Source: Bryobacterales bacterium | GTDB taxonomy: Bacteria; Acidobacteriota; Terriglobia; Bryobacterales; Bryobacteraceae | Reading direction: 5' to 3' | Assembly: GCA_003166875.1 (NCBI GenBank) | Contig: PMUN01000125.1 | Span: 15,129-54,078, forward strand | Length of the DNA: 38,950 nt | Shown here: positions 34,786-38,950 of the stretch, one piece after another | Numbering within the stretch: position 1 is the stretch's first letter | Layout: every line of letters starts with the position of its first letter | Notes under the pieces: model-generated | Told to the model about the DNA's origin: nothing | The model's input: the letters and a program-made list of their open reading frames with translations, nothing else | The model's database searches: none | Translations under genes and position numbers: made by a program

Positions 34786-34856
34786 AAGTGGGTATTATCG
34801 CTAGCCTGCCAAGCCGACGTGGGCGTCGGCCGCGGTCCAGGGGGACCGCCCCACTT
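34786..34856. repeat. Second, smaller nested palindromic element
   Basis: Outer arms AAGTGGG (34786-34792) and CCCACTT (34850-34856) enclose two perfect hairpins: GCCGACG-TGGG-CGTCGGC (34813-34830) and CGGTCC-AGGG-GGACCG (34833-34848). It lies just after the kinase stop codon in the kinase direction, so it may also serve as its terminator. The stretch 34635-34785 between the two elements shows no gene. Confidence 0.7.
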
Positions 34857-34863
34857 TGGGAAT

Positions 34864-37590
34864 CTAGCTCAGCAGATCTGGCTTCCACAAACGGCGGCCG
34901 GCGGTGGATGTATGAAATCCCCAGGCAGCCAGCGCCAAAACGCTAGCCAGCAGGAGGACATTGTGGCCGAAGTACCACGCGGATGTGGATGTAGTCACTT
35001 GCGTATAGGTGACGAGGCTGTCCACGAAAATAAACGTCGCCAGTGCCAGCAAACCGAAGCGCAAGACTAAGCCCGCGACCAAGCTGAAGACCACCACAGC
35101 CGCCACGCCATCCTGAATGCGGCCGCTCTGGAAGTATTGCAGAGCGGAGAAAATCAAGATGAAACCGCCAGTGGCCAGCCACTGATTCCGCAGCAGAACC
35201 CGCAATATAAAAATCACAAAGAAGAACATTAGAGTGTCGCGGATGCCGTGCGGAATGCTTCGGAAGTATACGGCTAGCGTGCTTCGGATTCCGAGCAGGA
35301 CGTCGGTGGATCCCAGATCGGGCGGATCCGTGCTGGGCAGCGCTAGATTGGCGATTTGATTGATTACCCTGACGGCAACCGCGAGGGCCGCGCCGGCCAG
35401 GACATCGCGGCCGACGATGGGATCGCGCCAATGGCCAGTGAGGACGGCGCTCCAGGAAATCATGGTTTGAGGCCAGCGGCGACGGACGTGCGGCTCCAAT
35501 GCGAGATACATAGTCCGCACCACGAAGGCATAGAAAATGGCGGTGGCGAGCGCGACCAGGAACATTCCGAACGTGCCGAACGACGCGGCCAGGTGAGTAT
35601 GGAAGAGCCACAATCCCATCTGTACGAAGCCCACGCAGGTGGCCAGCCGCGTGGCGCCCGCTCCGTCGCCGCCACCTCTTTTGACGTTGCGTTTCATCAG
35701 CAAGATGGTGCCGATGGAAATCGCGAGCGAAATACCGACGAAGATAATGAACTGGCCGCGATCTGAGTTGGACGATTCGCGCTTCGGCATCCGATCGGTC
35801 ACGGCCCACGGCCCGATGAGAGAGAACACAACCGGTTGGCCTCGTAACGCAGCAGCTTCCACGCGCAGCGGGCGCGAGCCGCCCGGCCATGTTCCGGTCC
35901 AAGCCACGCGCGTATCGGAAGTCGCGAGCCAGGTCCAGACAGATTCAGTGGACTGTAACTGAGTTTGATCGAGGCCGGCCGCAGCGAAGAGCGGACTCCA
36001 ATCTGGCGTTGGATGCACGGTGGCCGGCTGAAGCTTTTGATCCGGAATTCTCTCGAAGTAAAGTAACCGGCCCTGGGCATCCAGCTTTAGCCAGGTCATG
36101 CCGGAGAGAACCGCTGGTGGATCCTCGGGCGTCACAATTCCGGGAGTCAGCAGATCGTCGTGGAATTCTCCTGCGGTCAATGGATAGGGACTTTCGCGAT
36201 ACCAGAACTGAAGCGGCAAAGGACGTCCGCCCAGCACTTCGTTCCAGCGTGGGGCCGGCTTGTCTGTGCTTTGCACATAGTTCAGATAGGCATTGTTCCA
36301 ATAATATTCGTAAGCAGAATCGGCGGGCGAATCCGTGAAGCCCAGGCGCTGGATCACATCGCGGGCTTTCTGCGACAGCACTTCCGGCGAATACTGAGGC
36401 TGGACGCGTTCGAGCGCGCTGGCACGCACGCCCAGCACGTAATAGGCGGCCACGCCCAAAACCACGGCGGCCAATAAGGGAACAGCGAAGCGAGGCGCAA
36501 GTCCGACGCCTTCACCAGCCGCGGCCACCATTTCTGGCGACGGTGTTTCCCCCGCGGCCAATGCTGCTTGGAGCGGATCACCGCCCGGCAATCCCGCTGC
36601 GACGGCGAGAGCCGAGGATGGACGGCGCGAAGGGTCGGGATCGAGGCAGCGCAAAACCACGCGTTCGACCGCGGGGTCCAAGTCCCGCACCAGTGTTGAG
36701 AGACTGATCGGAGTTGCCTTGGTCTGAGCTTGCATGAGTTCGGCGAGCGTGTTTGCCTCGAAAGGGCGCTTGCCGGTAAAGATTTCGTAGAACACCAGAC
36801 CCAGTGAATAAATGTCGCTGCGCGCTGTCACTTCCTTGCCGGCTAATTGTTCAGGAGCCATGTATTGCGGAGTGCCGTTGCGTACTTCGGCGCCCGAAAT
36901 CTGGTCCGCCAGCCCGGCCAATCCGAAGTCGGTGAGCAGGACTTGGCCGCGGCTATCCAGCATGACGTTCGCGGGCTTCAAATCCCGATGCAGGACTCCC
37001 TTTTCGTGCGCCGCTGCCAGGCCGGCGCAGAGCTTGCGGGCGATCTCAAGCGCCTTATCCGGCGGCAAACGGCCGATGCGGCGAAGCAGAGAGCCAAGAT
37101 CCTCGCCATCCACGTACTCCATGGAGAGAAAGATATGCCCGTCAAATTCGCCGACGTCGTAGACGCGGCACACATTGGGATGCGACACCTGCCGCGCCAC
37201 GCGCACCTCGTTTCGAAAACGCGCGAGTGCATTCGGGTTGCTGAGCGCGCCTTCGGGCAGGAATTTCAGGGCTACCGGCTGTTCTAGGGTCAGATCGTCG
37301 GCGCGATATACCTCGCCCATTCCACCTTTGCCAAGCAGGGAGACGATTCGGTATCGCGCGGCCAGCAGAGTACCGGGCACAAAGCGGATTTCAGCGTGGG
37401 AAGAGGAAGACGAGGTTCCCAGGCGCGACGAACCGCTTCCGGGTGTTTTCGCGGAGGATCGCGGAGTAGCGGGAACGGATGCGGCGACCGTGCGCGTGGC
37501 GAAGATGTCGGTCTCGACATTTTGTCCGCAAGTGGAACAGAAGCGGCTGTTCTCGGCAATTTCGCTCGCGCAGGACGGGCACTTGGTCAT
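34864..37590 (-). CDS. Membrane Ser/Thr protein kinase with zinc ribbon
   Basis: This 908-aa protein starts at ATG 37588-37590 (MTKCPSC...). The open frame runs 79 codons further, but that part crosses the divergent gene and is not protein-like. The N-terminal zinc ribbon has Cys4, Cys7, Cys18 and Cys21. A Ser-rich linker leads to a Hanks-type kinase domain (about 80-335): GKGGMGEVY 87-95, Lys109 in VALKF, HRDLKPAN 201-208 with Asp203, DFG 221-223, APE 245-247, all catalytic residues present. A TM helix follows at about 369-387. Next comes a large extracytoplasmic region, then several TM helices in the last 250 residues. Its input and targets are unknown. Confidence 0.92.
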   Translation of the reverse strand: MTKCPSCASEIAENSRFCSTCGQNVETDIFATRTVAASVPATPRSSAKTPGSGSSRLGTSSSSSHAEIRFVPGTLLAARYRIVSLLGKGGMGEVYRADDLTLEQPVALKFLPEGALSNPNALARFRNEVRVARQVSHPNVCRVYDVGEFDGHIFLSMEYVDGEDLGSLLRRIGRLPPDKALEIARKLCAGLAAAHEKGVLHRDLKPANVMLDSRGQVLLTDFGLAGLADQISGAEVRNGTPQYMAPEQLAGKEVTARSDIYSLGLVFYEIFTGKRPFEANTLAELMQAQTKATPISLSTLVRDLDPAVERVVLRCLDPDPSRRPSSALAVAAGLPGGDPLQAALAAGETPSPEMVAAAGEGVGLAPRFAVPLLAAVVLGVAAYYVLGVRASALERVQPQYSPEVLSQKARDVIQRLGFTDSPADSAYEYYWNNAYLNYVQSTDKPAPRWNEVLGGRPLPLQFWYRESPYPLTAGEFHDDLLTPGIVTPEDPPAVLSGMTWLKLDAQGRLLYFERIPDQKLQPATVHPTPDWSPLFAAAGLDQTQLQSTESVWTWLATSDTRVAWTGTWPGGSRPLRVEAAALRGQPVVFSLIGPWAVTDRMPKRESSNSDRGQFIIFVGISLAISIGTILLMKRNVKRGGGDGAGATRLATCVGFVQMGLWLFHTHLAASFGTFGMFLVALATAIFYAFVVRTMYLALEPHVRRRWPQTMISWSAVLTGHWRDPIVGRDVLAGAALAVAVRVINQIANLALPSTDPPDLGSTDVLLGIRSTLAVYFRSIPHGIRDTLMFFFVIFILRVLLRNQWLATGGFILIFSALQYFQSGRIQDGVAAVVVFSLVAGLVLRFGLLALATFIFVDSLVTYTQVTTSTSAWYFGHNVLLLASVLALAAWGFHTSTAGRRLWKPDLLS

Positions 37591-37651
37591 GGCCGATCGC
37601 CTCTCATGATCGCACACCGCGTAGTGAGGCGGCTGTGATAGAGTTAGCCGA

Positions 37652-38858
37652 ATGATTGATCCACTGAAGACTCGCTTGACGCTGGTGGCGTGTTTCGCCG
37701 CGCTGATTGCCGGGGCGGCTTTTTCCCAGCGCGCGCCCGATACTGCTGAGCGATATCGCGAAATGTCGGCGGAGTTCGAGCGCAAAGGCCTGGCTGAACC
37801 ATTCAAAGGAATCACAACGAACGGCAACGTGGAGAACGGTCTTTTTCCGATTCATTCCACCGGCGTTTCCACCGAACCAGTGCGGAAGGCAGCCGAAGCT
37901 TTTCTCGCCGCCCTGACCGCGGAACAGCGCGCCAAGACCATGTTCCCAGTGGACGACCCGGAATGGCGCAAGTGGATGAACCAGCACTTCTATGTGCGGC
38001 AAGGTGTCAGCTTGAAAGAAATGACGGAGGCGCAGCGCGAATCAGCTTTTTCCCTGATGCGGGCTTCTCTCAGCGCGAAGGGGATGAAGTTGACGCGCGA
38101 CATCATGCATCTGAACGAGACTTTGGCGGAGCTATCCAACGATCACGAGTTTCTCGGCGAATGGCTGTACTACATCACCGTGATGGGTAAGCCATCCGCC
38201 ACCGAACCGTGGGGCTGGCAACTAGACGGTCATCACGCCATCATTAATTACTTCGTGCTGGGCGATCAGGTGGTGATGACGCCGTATTTCGCCGGCTCGG
38301 AACCCGTGATCGCCACTTCGGGCAAATATAAAGGCACGGAGATTCTCCAGGACGAGCAGAATCGGGGACTCGCCATGCTGGAAGCGCTCACGGAAGCGCA
38401 ACGCAAGAAGGCGATCCTGAACTTTTCGAAAACCGGCAATAACATATTTGACGGAAGCCTTTAAGGATAATGTCGTTCTGGATTACGCGGGGGTTCGGGT
38501 TTCGGAGCTATCGGCAGCGCAACGGCGGCAGCTTGTTGATCTGGTGGACTTGTATGTGAGCAACATGGACGACGGTCACGCACGCGTGAAGATGGACGAG
38601 GTGAAGAAGCATCTGGACAATACCTGGTTCGCTTGGATTGGCGGATCGGGCGCGGATAGCGTGTTTTACTATCGCGTCCACAGTCCGGTGATTCTGATCG
38701 AATTCGATCATCAGCGGCCGGCCAATTTGGCGAAATTCGCGTCCGATCCGAATCAGCCTACGCGGCAGCACATTCACGTGGTTGTGCGGACGCCGAATGG
38801 GAATGATTATGGGAAGGATTTGCTGAGGGAGCATTACGAGCGGAACCCGCATTCGTAA
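37652..38858 (+). pseudogene. DUF3500 protein, split by one frameshift
   Basis: The first frame starts at ATG 37652 with a signal peptide (LTLVACFAALIAGAAFSQ). It carries most of DUF3500: WMNQHFYVRQGVSLKEM, FLGEWLYYITVMGKPSATEP, WGWQLDGHHAIINYFVLGDQ, VVMTPYFAGSEP. It ends at TAA 38462-38464. A second frame from about 38448 continues without a gap: [66 protein letters not shown], ending at 38858. One indel at about 38447 splits a protein of about 400 aa of unknown function. It may be a real mutation or a sequencing error. It is divergent from the kinase gene with a 61-bp gap. Confidence 0.8.
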
Positions 38859-38867
38859 AAGAAAGCA

Positions 38868-38950
38868 ACGACCGGTCGCTTACGCTCGCGGTTCGGAAAG
38901 ATGCCTCATGTTTATAGAGTGTTGCCGAACCGCGACCGTGAGGGAGTCGG
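38868..38950. repeat. Palindromic repeat at the window edge
   Basis: TCGCGGTTCGG (38886-38896) and CCGAACCGCGA (38925-38935) are exact complements. Imperfect pairing continues outward for about 16 more bases to the window end (ACCGGTCGCTTACGC against CCGTGAGGGAGTCGG). I recall similar CCGAACCGCGACCGTGAGGG-type repeats between genes of related genomes. Confidence 0.65.

Noticed and set aside
37591-37827. 79-codon N-terminal extension of the kinase
   Set aside because: It overlaps the divergent DUF3500 gene and lacks protein-like character; the zinc ribbon at ATG 37590 is the natural start.

Overview
The window looks like a chromosomal piece of an Acidobacteriota genome, most like the Solibacter/Bryobacter group. 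This is an inference from family content, not a database match. The pointers are a very large Oar-type TonB-dependent receptor with a carboxypeptidase-regulatory-like N-terminus, winged-helix/transmembrane/TPR regulators, PEP-CTERM surface proteins, a DUF3500 protein, a zinc-ribbon Ser/Thr kinase with a polytopic membrane tail, moderately high GC, and palindromic intergenic repeats.

Layout. 1-3.7 kb is ordinary chromosome: the end of a GH57-like protein, a SYLF lipid-binding protein, xseA and an SDR oxidoreductase. 3.7-7.9 kb is a tandem duplication of a module in which a transmembrane TPR regulator is divergent from a PEP-CTERM gene; copy A is intact and copy B is decayed. 8.1-9.0 kb is a broken hypothetical gene.

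9.2-23.3 kb is the most interesting part. The 5' half of a tRNA-Leu(UAA) gene lies at 9232 and a tRNA 3' end with the matching acceptor strand lies at 23310. Between them is about 14 kb of accessory DNA. Directly inside the left edge is an intact tRNA-Leu(UAA) gene interrupted by a 244-nt group I intron of the cyanobacterial/plastid tRNA-Leu type. The rest holds an integrase C-terminal remnant, a DJ-1/PfpI-glyoxalase fusion, a ferredoxin reductase relic, and many small stress-type proteins (CsbD, YflT/17M, BON, YtxH, Lmo0937-like). It also holds a di-haem peroxidase, pyruvate oxidase (poxB), and many fragments of regulators (DksA/TraR, REC, Fis-type HTH) and chimeric ORFs. I read it as an old, decaying genomic island that integrated into tRNA-Leu and may have supplied a replacement tRNA.

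23.4-26.1 kb carries a HigB/HigA-like toxin-antitoxin pair and an unrecognised two-gene operon (a two-TM coiled-coil protein plus a small lamin-tail-like protein). 26.2-34.5 kb is core again: an Oar/TonB receptor divergent from carA-carB, then a RodZ-type HTH protein. 34.5-34.86 kb holds two nested palindromic repeats. 34.86-38.86 kb holds the membrane Ser/Thr kinase and, divergent from it, a frameshifted DUF3500 gene. The window ends inside another palindromic repeat.

Several genes carry single-base lesions, mostly in the 7.1-23.7 kb accessory part, while the long housekeeping genes (xseA, carA, carB, kinase) are open throughout. That favours real decay over poor sequence quality, but individual indels cannot be told from sequencing errors here.
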